Shown here: positions 25,227-34,321 of the stretch, piece after piece
Layout of the letters: each line of letters starts with the position of its first letter
Position numbering within the stretch: the stretch's first letter is position 1
Source of the DNA: Paenibacillus periandrae
GTDB lineage: Bacteria; Bacillota; Bacilli; Paenibacillales; NBRC-103111
Assembly: GCF_022458865.1 (NCBI RefSeq)
Contig: NZ_JAJNMU010000006.1
Coordinates: 334,479-398,478, forward strand
Length of the DNA stretch: 64,000 bases
Reading direction: 5' to 3'
Notes under the pieces: model-generated
Databases searched by the model: none
Told to the model about the DNA's origin: nothing
The model's input: the letters and a program-made list of their open reading frames with translations, nothing else
Program-made: the position numbers and the translations under genes

Positions 25227-25912
25227 GATCGCATCCAGCCTTCCTCCTGCAATTTAACCTTGAGCTTGGCCATCTCCTGGTCCAGCGCTTGCGAGGCTGC
25301 CGTCCCAACGGCTTGCAGCACCTCACGTCCATGGCTTCTCACTTCGCGCAATGCGCGTGCTGCCGACTCCATATCGGAGACACGTTCCTCTAACCGATCA
25401 AACATCCGCGGCTGTTCAGCACCAATTCCGCCGCCCATACCACGCAGCCGTTCGTTCATCCGCTGCTGCAGGCGCAAGCTCTCCAATCGTGCAATGTAAT
25501 AGCTGCGTTTGGAGGCAATTTCCTCGTAATCCGCTTTGAATTGCTGAAGCTGGCTTTCCAGCTCGACAATGCCAAGCTTGCTTTGATCGTACAGCATTTT
25601 GTACTGTACACTGCGTTCTTCCTGCTGCAGCTTTTCCTGAAGGGCAATGCGGGCTACTTCATCCTCGCCAGCCTTCAGCGCCATCAGCGCTTGCTGCTCG
25701 CGGCGTTCCATCAATTGCGCAGCTGTCATATACTGTTGTCTCAGCCCGGAGGCGTGTGACAAGCACTGCTGCAGGAGGCGCTCCGAGTCGCGAATTTGCT
25801 CGGCCTGAGAGTTCAAATATTTATCTATCAGGCGAACCGGATCTTCTGAATTTTCCAGCATTTCATTGAATGTAGCAACCGTAATATCTCTGAATCGTTT
25901 GCCTAAACCCAT
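25223..25912 (-). CDS. PspA/IM30-family protein, first copy
   Basis: 229 residues. Helical throughout, with PspA features: MGLGKRFRDITVATFNEMLENSEDPVRLIDKYLNSQAEQI and a long central coiled coil (RKRSYY... LESLRLQQRMNERLRG). AAGGTGG lies eight bases before the ATG at 25912; an upstream ATG at 25924 is less well placed. The C-terminal helix (AASQALDQEMAKLKVKLQEEGW) resembles the dispensable C-terminal helix of some PspA paralogues. Follows the LiaI-like gene. Confidence 0.92.
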   Translation of the reverse strand: MGLGKRFRDITVATFNEMLENSEDPVRLIDKYLNSQAEQIRDSERLLQQCLSHASGLRQQYMTAAQLMERREQQALMALKAGEDEVARIALQEKLQQEERSVQYKMLYDQSKLGIVELESQLQQFKADYEEIASKRSYYIARLESLRLQQRMNERLRGMGGGIGAEQPRMFDRLEERVSDMESAARALREVRSHGREVLQAVGTAASQALDQEMAKLKVKLQEEGWMRS

Positions 25913-25951
25913 GCTTCTTACCACCTTTATCTTGGAATCTGACTATAAGTC

Positions 25952-26251
25952 TTAATAAGCGCGTGATTTTCTTTTCAAGCTTGATATTCCATATACGATT
26001 AACCCTATGGCGACTAATATAGCAATCACACCGGACAACTTCACGATCAGCACTAGCGAACCGATGGCAATCAATATCAGACCGATAATCGTACGATCAT
26101 TTCGAAGTCCCACATAACCTAAACCAATCAGCGCAACCGGGAATAAGAAACTCATGATGTGCCCCATATGCAATCCCATTTTGCTAAGCAGAATCATGAC
26201 ACCGAATGCTATAAGCGCCAACGCCAAACCGCTGTTTCGATTCAATCTCAT
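25952..26251 (-). CDS. LiaI-like small membrane protein
   Basis: 99 residues of mostly hydrophobic sequence forming about three or four helices (SGLALALIAFGVMILLSKMG; IMSFLFPVALIGLGYVG; TIIGLILIAIGSLVLIVKLSGVIAILVAIGLIVYGIS) with a basic end (KRKSRAY). LiaI-type proteins anchor LiaH-like PspA at the membrane. First gene of the operon; its promoter region lies at 26298-26326. Homology is by topology and context and should be confirmed. Confidence 0.75.
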   Translation of the reverse strand: MRLNRNSGLALALIAFGVMILLSKMGLHMGHIMSFLFPVALIGLGYVGLRNDRTIIGLILIAIGSLVLIVKLSGVIAILVAIGLIVYGISSLKRKSRAY

Positions 26252-26297
26252 TTATGTATCACCGCCTTTCGTTGTGTTGTCTCTTGCTCATGTCTTT

Positions 26298-26326
26298 ATT
26301 CTAGACCACGCAACCCTTTTTCAAAA
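26298..26326 (-). promoter_or_regulatory. Candidate promoter of the lia/psp operon
   Basis: On the minus strand a TTTTGA box (26321-26326) and TAGAAT (26298-26303) are 17 bp apart, about 47 bp upstream of the LiaI-like ATG. A LiaR operator would be expected just upstream; GGTCC near 26353-26357 could be part of one, but I cannot define it. Confidence 0.35.
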
Positions 26327-26493
26327 CGGACCTGCGGCGGTATTTCATACTGGACCAAAGTCGGGGCAGCTGCACGACCTCAGACGACACCTATGGATAT
26401 ACGCTCAAAGGAGCAACAGAAAAAGCGCAATCCGCCATTCCTGCAGCTCGCGCTTCTTCTGTTGCTTCCATATTCAGAACCATGCCTAAACCG

Positions 26494-27195
26494 TTAGGAT
26501 GAGACCGACTCCACCACCGAGCGGTACACCAAACGGCCGATTGCATTGCCGATTTGCGTTGCTGTCCCGGCATGCCGGTGAACGCCGCCTTGAATGTACT
26601 GTGAATCAGAGGCAATTACTATAGCATCAGAGGTCGTTCCCGTAGCGATCAGCTTTGTTTCCGGGTCGATAATCGACATATCCTGAAGTGCTGCCGCCTT
26701 GGCTTCCGTCGCCGCCATAATGCCCTCAATCATAGCCGAAGTTGTCAGTGAGCCTTGTATAAACAACAAGATATTGATCGTGCCTGGTCGATAAGATGAA
26801 TACACCGTCCGCTCTACGCCCGCCCTGGCCGCATTCCCCACACCGCTGGTTGTACACACGACAAGACCATAATGATCACCGATCTCCTCATGAACGGATG
26901 CCCGATGCAGATGAGCCGCTGTCATCAGACCCACTGTTTTATTTATTGAATAACCAAATTCCAGGATGAGATTTTCCAGACTTTTTTCGGGCATACTACA
27001 GTCAAAATCCTTGGAGACGTGTACATTTACAAAATGGGATGAGCTTCCCATTCCGCCGCCCCATAAGGCGTTTCCCAGTGTGTTAAGCTCCGATTGTGAA
27101 TGAACAACCATATGCTGTGCGTTTAATTGAATCGAAAGCTCAGGCCAGATTGCCGGATGGTACAAGGTCGTCGTTCCTTCAAATGGTTGTGCCAT
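26494..27195 (-). CDS. cbiZ: Adenosylcobinamide amidohydrolase, CbiZ-like
   Basis: 233 residues. The family core is present: MTAAHLHRASVHEEIGDHYGLVVCTTSGVGNAARAGVERT, then GTINILLFIQGSLTTSAMIEGIMAATEAKAAALQD and ATGTTSDAIVIAS. CbiZ removes the aminopropanol side chain from (adenosyl)cobinamide so that the cobyric acid core can be re-used in cobalamin salvage. Nothing else of the corrinoid pathway and no cobalamin riboswitch is visible beside it. It is followed within 290 bp by the Eis-like gene (same strand), so they may share a transcript. Confidence 0.85.
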   Translation of the reverse strand: MAQPFEGTTTLYHPAIWPELSIQLNAQHMVVHSQSELNTLGNALWGGGMGSSSHFVNVHVSKDFDCSMPEKSLENLILEFGYSINKTVGLMTAAHLHRASVHEEIGDHYGLVVCTTSGVGNAARAGVERTVYSSYRPGTINILLFIQGSLTTSAMIEGIMAATEAKAAALQDMSIIDPETKLIATGTTSDAIVIASDSQYIQGGVHRHAGTATQIGNAIGRLVYRSVVESVSS

Positions 27196-27228
27196 AGGGG
27201 TTCACTCCGAATCGTAACCAGCTCTAAT

Positions 27229-28440
27229 TTAAAAGAAATCAGGCAAATAAGTTTGACGACGCGGTATCAATGCTTCCAGTTTCCTTATTGATTCCTCGGA
27301 GCCCTGCAGTCGGTTAACGCTGTGTAAAAACTCAGGACGCTGATAGCCCATGAACATCGCAGAAAGCGTCGAGATATCACATTCCACAGCCAGCTCGTTC
27401 AAGTCGGTTTGCCCTTCCTGAAGCTTCTCCACCTTGGCTGTGCCAAAGGCATCTATCTTGATTGTAAAGCTGCCATCATTCCACTCGGCATGGCGATCCC
27501 GGATGTGCAGGGTTAGTTCACTTTCTCTCATTCCTGTTCCCAACAGATCATCTGCCACCGCAAACGGAAACTGCTCCAGAAAGCTAACGACATCAACAAT
27601 TCGCGCCATAAAATAAGGCACCAGCTCCTGCTTGATCCGCGGATTGTCTAATAAAAACGATAGACGATTATCGGATGGCGCCTGCAGCGTAACCTTTTCA
27701 ATCATCGAATCATGATCTGCTATGAACTTCCATAATGCCTGCTCCGCCTCATAATTCAAAGCAATCATCTCATGAATTTTGCAAATGTTATTCTTAACAT
27801 CATAAAATACATACCCGCCGGGCACCCCCGCTTCGTCACGATACACGGCAGCTGTTCCTTTTTTGGATGCAAAAATACGCCGCTTCCACCACTGCTCATC
27901 CCGATCCAGCGTACCATTGTAACGAACTGCATAGCTGCGATAAATCCCATTTAACAAGGGAATTTGATCATCCCCACGCACAATGCTCCCCGTCTGCAGA
28001 GGAGGCTTGGGCAGCATAGCTGTAGGAATCTCATATTTCATATAATCTGTGTACGTTTCCCAACCAAATTTACGATAAAAGGCAAATTGGAACGGATGCA
28101 GGAACGATAAGGTTTGTCCTTGTTCCTTCATAACATGCAATGCGTTATTCAGCAGCCCCGTAACCAGGCCGCCGCGGCGATATTCAGGCCATGTTGCTAC
28201 TCCAGCAATTCCCCCCATTTCAAAGCGCTTGCCATGAAGCCATGTATGCAGCTCAAGAATCGACAAACGGGCTGCCAGCTTGCCATCCACATAAGCACCC
28301 CATGATTCCTGTTCATTGAAGAACGCAAACCGTTCCTCCCGCTGCTGCGGGGTCAGCTCCATCTGAAAAGCGAATTCGGATAAAGCGATGCTATCCGCTG
28401 CATGCTCCTTCTGGATTTGACGAATGTCCAATGTACTCAT
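27229..28440 (-). CDS. Eis-like GNAT acetyltransferase
   Basis: 403 residues, about the size of the two-GNAT-plus-SCP2 Eis family (AhdF/Eis-like enhanced-survival type). GNAT motif A: AGVATWPEYRRGGLVTGLLNNALHVMKEQG; second segment (FYRKFGWETYTDYMKYEIP); C-terminal sterol-carrier-like domain (WNDGSFTIKIDAFGTAKVEKL). Members acetylate amines such as polyamines, aminoglycosides or lysine side chains; substrate here unknown. GGGAGG lies eight bases before the ATG at 28440. Confidence 0.9.
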   Translation of the reverse strand: MSTLDIRQIQKEHAADSIALSEFAFQMELTPQQREERFAFFNEQESWGAYVDGKLAARLSILELHTWLHGKRFEMGGIAGVATWPEYRRGGLVTGLLNNALHVMKEQGQTLSFLHPFQFAFYRKFGWETYTDYMKYEIPTAMLPKPPLQTGSIVRGDDQIPLLNGIYRSYAVRYNGTLDRDEQWWKRRIFASKKGTAAVYRDEAGVPGGYVFYDVKNNICKIHEMIALNYEAEQALWKFIADHDSMIEKVTLQAPSDNRLSFLLDNPRIKQELVPYFMARIVDVVSFLEQFPFAVADDLLGTGMRESELTLHIRDRHAEWNDGSFTIKIDAFGTAKVEKLQEGQTDLNELAVECDISTLSAMFMGYQRPEFLHSVNRLQGSEESIRKLEALIPRRQTYLPDFF

Positions 28441-28490
28441 CCTTATTTCCTCCCATTCCATAACCTTACATTATATTATACTAGTGAAGT

Positions 28491-29456
28491 CTAGCTTTTT
28501 AAACCACCTGCTAGCACGATGGAGCCTCGAGGTTTTTCACCATTGGCATCCGGCTCAAGCGTAATGGCAACCGTGTCGTAATCCTTCGGTTCAAATGTGA
28601 AATATACGACACCTTTACCGTCTTGAGGGGAGAACGTTCCTGCGCTCACGGGCTGATTATCTTTAATGAGCCAAACCTGAAAGGCCTCCTGCTCCTTCAC
28701 TTGGGGCAGATCTTCGGCCTGCACGATCAAGTGCGTGCCTTTACTATCAATGACAATGGAGGCTAGACCTTTGGATACAATATTTTCTGCTTCCGGATTC
28801 AAAGTGACGATTTTATTAACCTGCATGTCTGCCGCAGGTTTACTGGCAACAGCCAGCTTGCTATTCAGTCCAACCAGCTCGGTTTGCAGTCCGATGACCG
28901 TCTCCTGGATAGCAACCAAATCCGCCTGCAGTCCACCCAGACTGCCTTTAAGTGAATAGGCGTACAGCCCAAGTCCAATTACGGCTGCTGAGAGTCCAAG
29001 ACTTGCGAGTCTCCAGTAACGAAGCTTTTGATCTGCTTTTCCTTGGCTGGATATGCGGCTAAGCTCCGTCACTCTCGACACATCGTCCATCGCTTTTTGT
29101 TCTTCAGCAGCCTGAGTTGAACGGCTTGCCCTTATGGTTTTCAAAGCGGTTCCCGAACCAGACATCGCATCCAGCTCCGAGACAGACCGAATTGCTGCAA
29201 CCTGAACCGAATTGCTTGCTGCCGTACTATTTAATACATGATCCAGAACTCGCTCGCGCATCCCTTGCGGCACTTCTATCGGTTCCGAGGCAGTTGGCAA
29301 TAAGTCAACAACTAGCTGCTGCTCTATTAATTGATTGCGACATACGGCACAAGTTTTCAGATGCTTCTTGAACTGCGCTGCTTCTTCTTTTGTTAAGCCA
29401 TTCAACGCGTACAGTTCTACCAGCTCACACATCAAATCTGTTCGTTGGTTACTCAT
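28491..29456 (-). CDS. Anti-sigma factor, RskA-like
   Basis: 321 residues. N-terminal zinc-finger type anti-sigma segment (NGLTKEEAAQFKKHLKTCAVCRNQLIEQQ: H-x3-C-x2-C), a linker with transmembrane helix about 153-171 (LASLGLSAAVIGLGLYAY), and an RskA-like C-terminal domain (LIVQAEDLPQVKEQEAFQVWLIKDNQPVSAGTFSPQDGKGVVYFTFEPKDYDTVAITLEPDANGEKPRGSIVLAGG). It should restrain the SigK-like ECF factor encoded just upstream. AAGGAGGG is nine bases before the ATG at 29456, which overlaps the sigma stop by eight bases. Confidence 0.9.
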   Translation of the reverse strand: MSNQRTDLMCELVELYALNGLTKEEAAQFKKHLKTCAVCRNQLIEQQLVVDLLPTASEPIEVPQGMRERVLDHVLNSTAASNSVQVAAIRSVSELDAMSGSGTALKTIRASRSTQAAEEQKAMDDVSRVTELSRISSQGKADQKLRYWRLASLGLSAAVIGLGLYAYSLKGSLGGLQADLVAIQETVIGLQTELVGLNSKLAVASKPAADMQVNKIVTLNPEAENIVSKGLASIVIDSKGTHLIVQAEDLPQVKEQEAFQVWLIKDNQPVSAGTFSPQDGKGVVYFTFEPKDYDTVAITLEPDANGEKPRGSIVLAGGLKS

Positions 29457-30030
29457 TGCCCAATTCCCTCCTTCCCCCATCGGATAGATGCCGCTGAAGC
29501 TGCTTCATGGCTAACCGAACACGACTTTTAACAGTCCCCAAAGGGATGGCGTGCATGTCCGATACTTCCTGATGCGTGTATCCCTGATAGTAAATCCATT
29601 CAACTACTTTTTTCTGATCCTCATTCAAATCATCCAAAGCGGCCTTTACCTGCTCACCGACCCACTTCTTTTCCACATTCAGTTCTGTATTCATCCGTTC
29701 ATCCGCAATAAACTCCAGCTGATCAGGCTCAGCCATAGCTTGCGGTGTACGGCTTCTTTTTTTCCTCAGCAGATCAATCGTAATATTACGTGTCAACGTG
29801 AACATCCAGCTCGTCAGCTTGCCTTGTGCACCATCAAAGCGTTCGGCTGTGTGCCAGATCCGAAGAAACAACTCCTGTACGATTTCCTCGGACATCATAG
29901 CATCTCTTACCATTCGATAGGCGAACGAATAGATTGGTTTTTCATAATGATCATAAAGCTGCTTTAAAGCCTCTTCATCTTTAGCTGCAATTCGCTTCAT
30001 CAGCTCTTGGTCGGGCAATAAACCGTTCAT
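29449..30030 (-). CDS. ECF-type RNA polymerase sigma factor (SigK/RskA-linked)
   Basis: 193 residues. Region 2 (YDHYEKPIYSFAYRMVRDAMMSEEIVQELFLRIWHTAERFDGAQGKLTSWMFTLTRNITIDLLRKKR) and region 4 (LNEDQKKVVEWIYYQGYTHQEVSDMHAIPLGTVKSRVRLAMKQLQRHL) are complete. The ATG follows AAGGAG with a seven-base gap. Partner of the overlapping RskA-like anti-sigma. The upstream TGAAT and CGAAT motifs at about 30070-30104 resemble a possible autoregulated ECF promoter, but I cannot score it. Confidence 0.93.
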   Translation of the reverse strand: MNGLLPDQELMKRIAAKDEEALKQLYDHYEKPIYSFAYRMVRDAMMSEEIVQELFLRIWHTAERFDGAQGKLTSWMFTLTRNITIDLLRKKRSRTPQAMAEPDQLEFIADERMNTELNVEKKWVGEQVKAALDDLNEDQKKVVEWIYYQGYTHQEVSDMHAIPLGTVKSRVRLAMKQLQRHLSDGGRRELGNE

Positions 30031-30386
30031 GAAGGATCTCCTTTCAGGTGACTGTCCCTCTTATACTTCTATTCGCAAATGAACTCTCTCTGGATTCACA
30101 TGACCAAATTTTTCTGCAAGCAGAAGAAATCCCCATGAGCCTTAGCAGGTATGATGCAACAGGTATAAGGAAAAATCGACGATGTTCTCTCTCGTGCCAT
30201 TGTAACCCAGTTGCAGGATGAATTCCATGAGATGTCAGCTATAATTAAAGTCATCCTACGCAAAAAGGGTGCTTTCCGTATTTCGAAAGTCACCTGATGC
30301 GTTCCGTTTGAATCCAGTTCGAGACCATCGTAACCGGCAAGAGAAATACCATGGACACCACTGACAATGAAAAATTAAATTATCAT
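30031..30386. other. Intergenic region upstream of the second ECF operon
   Basis: About 356 bp between the ECF sigma start and the helD stop (both minus). No convincing gene. On the plus strand an untypical open frame of about 35 codons (30170-30298; RAIVTQLQDEFHEMSAIIKVILRKKG) has no ribosome-binding site and no recognised family; it may be a gene remnant or chance. The sigma promoter and helD 3' end should lie here. Confidence 0.5.
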
Positions 30387-32741
30387 CTAATTGTTCGTGA
30401 TCATATAAGTATCATCTGCCTGCGAAGTAATAAACGGGCTCGGCTGGCCTAAGGAATATATATACAGCAGATGCATCGCACGGGTACATGCCGTGTAGAA
30501 CAGCTTGCGCTCATTCTCACGACTGTAACGCTCACGAGAGCCATTATAAATAATGACGGCATCGAACTCCACGCCCTTGGCTAAATAAGAAGGAATAATG
30601 AGCACTCCTTTTTCAAAAGACGGCGTTTGCTTCGTAATCAGACGCAGCGGCAGCTGTTCACTCAGTGCTTCATACACTTCAGCACTCTCATTCGCTGTTT
30701 TGCAAATTACAGCTATCGATTCATATTGGTCTGCAATTAGCGCCTGCAAATCAGCTTTCATCTGGCTATGCAGCTGTTCCAGCTCCGAAGCCACAATAAC
30801 CTTCGGTTTCTCTCCGCTGCGATTAAACGGCACGATTTGTTCACCGCCGGGCACCATCCCTCTTGTGAACTCAACAATTTCACGGGTGGAACGGTAGCTG
30901 CGCATTAATCGAATCAATTCGGTTTGTTCAGCACCATAAAGCTTGGCAATCGGGTCATGCTCACCCAAGGAAGAAGCATGGGCATAAATCCCCTGATTCA
31001 CATCACCTAAAGCGGTCATACGACAGCGAGGGAACAATCGTTTGAGAAAATGAAGCTGGAACGGCGAATAGTCCTGAGCTTCATCGATAATGACATGCCG
31101 GATGCTCGTATTCGTCTGAAAGCCCTGAACAAGCTCCAGCAAATACAGATATGGTGTTACATCCTCATAAGCAAGCTCTGACTGCTCCAGCCGCTGAATC
31201 GTCTGACGACTGATTTCAGGCCAATACTCCGGTACACCGGCTTCTCCCGACAAGCTCGCCAGCAGTCCTTCCTTATCAAATAACTGGCGATACAGCGCTC
31301 GTACATTCACAAAGCGCAGCTGCTTAACGCGTCGCCGCAGCGGCTTTAACCGCTCGTGGACAACCATGCGGGCCAGATAGCCTTTTTCCACATCAAAGTC
31401 ATCGAACGTCGTGCCTTTGTCCTTCTGAATACGCTGCTGCTCTTTATAGGCGCGCCGGTAATCATCGACATCGAGCAGTTCAATCTCTTCTTCCACCCAA
31501 GGCATACTCCGCTCCAGCTTTTCAAAGGCACTGATTTCCTTCAGCAGCCAATCGCGCAGCAGCACTACCCGGTTAGCCAGTCGAATGGAGGAATCTAAGC
31601 TGTAAAATCGTTCCTTGATCCGGCGCGAGGACACAACCTCACGACCTTTAAAACGAATGGAAATAAAATTCATCCCCTGCTTCTCCAGCCAGGCTTTATA
31701 CGCATCCATGACCATCAAATAGTCCACGGACGACTTGTAGCGGATACCGCTGTTTCGGGCCGCATACTCTACATCCTCAGGCGCGCTTAATACGTATTCG
31801 ATTTGGATAAAAGGATCCTCGAGCTGAAAGTCGCGGCCGATTCGGCTTTCCAAATATTGCTGGAATGTCGTTTGCAGCATATTTTCCTCGCCAAGCTCCG
31901 GTAACACCGTCGATACGTAGCTGTTGAACATCGGGTTCGGTGAGAACAGCAGCATCTGATCAGCCTGAAGCGTTTCGCGATTTTTGTATAACAGGTAAGC
32001 CACACGCTGAAGCGCCGATGACGTTTTGCCGCTGCCTGCTGCGCCCTGGACAATCAGCATGCGGCTGCGGTCATTACGGATGATCTGATTCTGCTCCTTT
32101 TGGATCGTGGCGACAATGCTCTTCATTTGCGCATCCGAGCTGCGGCTCAGCACCTGCTGAAGCAGCTCATCACCAATTGTAACACCGGTATCGAACATCA
32201 GCCGAATATCGCCTTCACGTATTACATACTGCCTTTTGAGCAGCATCTCTCCTTCAATGGAGCCTCCGGGAGTTTCATAGGCGGACGGGCCCGGCGGGTA
32301 ATCGTAATAAAGGCTGGACACAGGCGCACGCCAATCATAGACGAGAAAGGTATCGTCCCGCTCGTCCATGAAGGACGCAATACCGAGATAGATCATCTCT
32401 GTTTGTTGCGTGCCCGTTTCCTTGAAATCAATTCGGCCAAAGTACGGCGACTTGACCATACGATTCAGCTTTTTCAGCGCAGAATAAGCCAGACGGTGGG
32501 TACGTTCCCGTTCTGACAGCATCTCGACCTGCTGCTTAAGGTTGGATAAGGTCTCGGCTGCATCCTCGGCTGTACCCATATTGACTGTGACATCATCCCA
32601 GAAATGAGCACGAATATCTACAACCTCGCCTCTAACCTCACCGACCTCTCCTTCCAGCTGCTTGATTTGCTGTCCCATCAAGCCAACAACGTTATTAACG
32701 CGCTGCTGCTCCTCATTCCATTGCTGTTCTGTCATGCTCAT
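30387..32741 (-). CDS. helD: HelD, RNA polymerase-recycling UvrD-like ATPase
   Basis: 784 residues, the size of Bacillus HelD/YvgS. An N-terminal coiled coil (QQIKQLEGEVGEVRGEVVDIRAHFW) that inserts into the RNA polymerase secondary channel is followed by a superfamily 1 motor: Walker A GAAGSGKTSSALQR, motif II VIIDEAQDYSPFQ, motif III GDVNQGIY, motif VI-like YTACTRAMHLLY. HelD uses ATP to pull stalled or inactive RNA polymerase off DNA, and in some species confers rifampicin tolerance. Monocistronic here. Confidence 0.93.
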   Translation of the reverse strand: MSMTEQQWNEEQQRVNNVVGLMGQQIKQLEGEVGEVRGEVVDIRAHFWDDVTVNMGTAEDAAETLSNLKQQVEMLSERERTHRLAYSALKKLNRMVKSPYFGRIDFKETGTQQTEMIYLGIASFMDERDDTFLVYDWRAPVSSLYYDYPPGPSAYETPGGSIEGEMLLKRQYVIREGDIRLMFDTGVTIGDELLQQVLSRSSDAQMKSIVATIQKEQNQIIRNDRSRMLIVQGAAGSGKTSSALQRVAYLLYKNRETLQADQMLLFSPNPMFNSYVSTVLPELGEENMLQTTFQQYLESRIGRDFQLEDPFIQIEYVLSAPEDVEYAARNSGIRYKSSVDYLMVMDAYKAWLEKQGMNFISIRFKGREVVSSRRIKERFYSLDSSIRLANRVVLLRDWLLKEISAFEKLERSMPWVEEEIELLDVDDYRRAYKEQQRIQKDKGTTFDDFDVEKGYLARMVVHERLKPLRRRVKQLRFVNVRALYRQLFDKEGLLASLSGEAGVPEYWPEISRQTIQRLEQSELAYEDVTPYLYLLELVQGFQTNTSIRHVIIDEAQDYSPFQLHFLKRLFPRCRMTALGDVNQGIYAHASSLGEHDPIAKLYGAEQTELIRLMRSYRSTREIVEFTRGMVPGGEQIVPFNRSGEKPKVIVASELEQLHSQMKADLQALIADQYESIAVICKTANESAEVYEALSEQLPLRLITKQTPSFEKGVLIIPSYLAKGVEFDAVIIYNGSRERYSRENERKLFYTACTRAMHLLYIYSLGQPSPFITSQADDTYMITNN

Positions 32742-33114
32742 TCAAGCCGCCCTCTTTCAAAAATAGTGAGTTAGGTAAGGTTATTCAGAAATATCATTGA
32801 CAATACATGATTATTAATGTTATACTTAGATAAAGATATTCATGTTCGGATTATTCTTATTTCAGACTATTTCTTATTTTAACATTTAATGCCTCCAGAA
32901 TCAATATAGGAGGCTGTTTGTCATTTCTGTCTATATGCATATAACCGAATCTATGTAATGTTGAGCTTGGAAGGTCATTTCTATCCCCATGCACGACAAA
33001 AAAAGGCTTCGCTTCCTATTGGGATTGCGAAGTCTTTAGTGACGCTTATACTCACTAACGTTTCTATCATTCTCCTTAGCCCGTATGATTCCTAATAAAG
33101 GCAGGTATTTAATC
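32742..33114. other. Intergenic region with two hairpins between helD and the MFS gene
   Basis: Upstream region of both flanking genes. GCCTCC (32891-32896) pairs with GGAGGC (32909-32914). A second stem GCTTCGC (33006-33012) and GCGAAGT (33027-33033) is followed on the minus strand by a run of seven or more Ts, having terminator form, yet no minus-strand gene ends here. The plus-strand MFS start lies at 33115. Confidence 0.5.
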
Positions 33115-34281
33115 ATGTCCCTTCGGATTGTCATCCTTATCGCACTCAGCTTTCAAATCATGCTGTTCAGTACTAGGCCCATCATGTCCCTGTACGCCTT
33201 GCAGTTGGGAGCCAGCACCTGGGAGATTGGCATGCTGACAGCAGCGTTCGCTTTTTTTCCATTCGTATTGGCCATTCATATCGGAAAAATTACCGACTTC
33301 ATTGGAGATCGTCTCCCTGTCATATTTGGCATGACCGGTTTGACTGTCGGTGTTGCATTACCTTTCTTGTTTCCTCACCTTTGGTCGCTTTATATATCTC
33401 AGGCTATTATCGGGGTATCACAAATTTTTGGCGTCATTTCTCTGCAAAATGTAATCGGGAACATATCTACCAAAGAGAACCGCGATCATCATTTCGGTTT
33501 GTACAGCACAGCTATCGCCTCAGGCGGCCTGATCGGTCCTGTTCTGGGTGGATATTTGGCCGAGCTGGTATCCTATCCTTTCGCTTACTTCGTTGCGGCC
33601 TGCATCGGGGTTTTGCCTATTTGCTTATCTTTCCTGATACCTAATTCAGACCGTAAGAAAAAAACCAGTACAGCGAAAACAGGCTCCTCTTTTCAATTAC
33701 TCAAAACTCCCCTACTGCGTAAAGCACTCGCTTCCAGTGCACTCGTACTGTATTCAAGAGATATATTTGTTGCCTACTTTCCATTGTTCGCCAGTCAAAT
33801 GGGCTTATCAGCTACTGAAATTGGCTGGATTATTACGATACAAGGATTAACCATGGTTATCGTTCGCTTTTCGCTAACCCGATTGAGCGGCAAGTTTGGA
33901 CGTGGTCGTGTGCTGCTCGGCTCTATATTGATCGCAGGATTGTCCTTCCTGTTAGTACCCTTATCCAGTAATGCACTCTTGTTTGGGGTGCTCAGCGCCT
34001 TTATGGGAGCCGGACTCGGATGCGGGCAGCCTCTATCCATGACGACCACCTATAATGCTTCGCCAAAGGATCGAACCGGAGAGGTGCTGGGTCTGCGTCT
34101 TGCCATTAACCGCCTGTCGCAGCTGGTAGCACCCATGATGTTCGGGCTGCTCGGTACATGGGCAGGTGTCGTTTCCGTCTTTTACGTCAGCGGTGCTTTT
34201 CTGATCGGCGGTGCTTTTTTGACCAAGCAGACTACAGAGGAAGACTTTGAAGAGCAGAAACCAGCAAGCCCGCGAGCCTGA
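33115..34281 (+). CDS. MFS transporter
   Basis: 388 residues with about 12 membrane helices; two six-helix halves joined by a basic cytoplasmic loop (LIPNSDRKKKTSTAKTGSSFQLLKTPLLRK). Loop 2-3 carries the MFS motif (HIGKITDFIGDRLPVIFGMTG). Most like drug/proton or sugar-efflux antiporters of the MFS; substrate unknown. The ATG at 33115 has an AGGCAGG nine bases upstream, whereas the in-frame ATG at 33085 has none. Confidence 0.9.
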   Translation: MSLRIVILIALSFQIMLFSTRPIMSLYALQLGASTWEIGMLTAAFAFFPFVLAIHIGKITDFIGDRLPVIFGMTGLTVGVALPFLFPHLWSLYISQAIIGVSQIFGVISLQNVIGNISTKENRDHHFGLYSTAIASGGLIGPVLGGYLAELVSYPFAYFVAACIGVLPICLSFLIPNSDRKKKTSTAKTGSSFQLLKTPLLRKALASSALVLYSRDIFVAYFPLFASQMGLSATEIGWIITIQGLTMVIVRFSLTRLSGKFGRGRVLLGSILIAGLSFLLVPLSSNALLFGVLSAFMGAGLGCGQPLSMTTTYNASPKDRTGEVLGLRLAINRLSQLVAPMMFGLLGTWAGVVSVFYVSGAFLIGGAFLTKQTTEEDFEEQKPASPRA

Positions 34282-34321
34282 GCAAACCACCAATGATTTC
34301 ATTTGTACAGCAAACTCTTAC

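Noticed and set aside
26196..26493. Possible cobalamin riboswitch near cbiZ
   Set aside because: cbiZ is on the minus strand, so a leader would be upstream of 27195, and no B12-box-like element is visible there.
26159..26497. A 112-residue plus-strand frame before cbiZ
   Set aside because: Cys/Gln/Pro-rich chance sequence without a ribosome-binding site, overlapping the lia promoter region.
30170..30298. Short plus-strand frame reading RAIVTQLQDEFHEM
   Set aside because: No ribosome-binding site, no start codon in a suitable place, and no recognised family.
33005..33034. Hairpin with T-run in front of the MFS gene
   Set aside because: It has terminator form only on the minus strand, where no gene ends; kept as an intergenic feature rather than called as a terminator.
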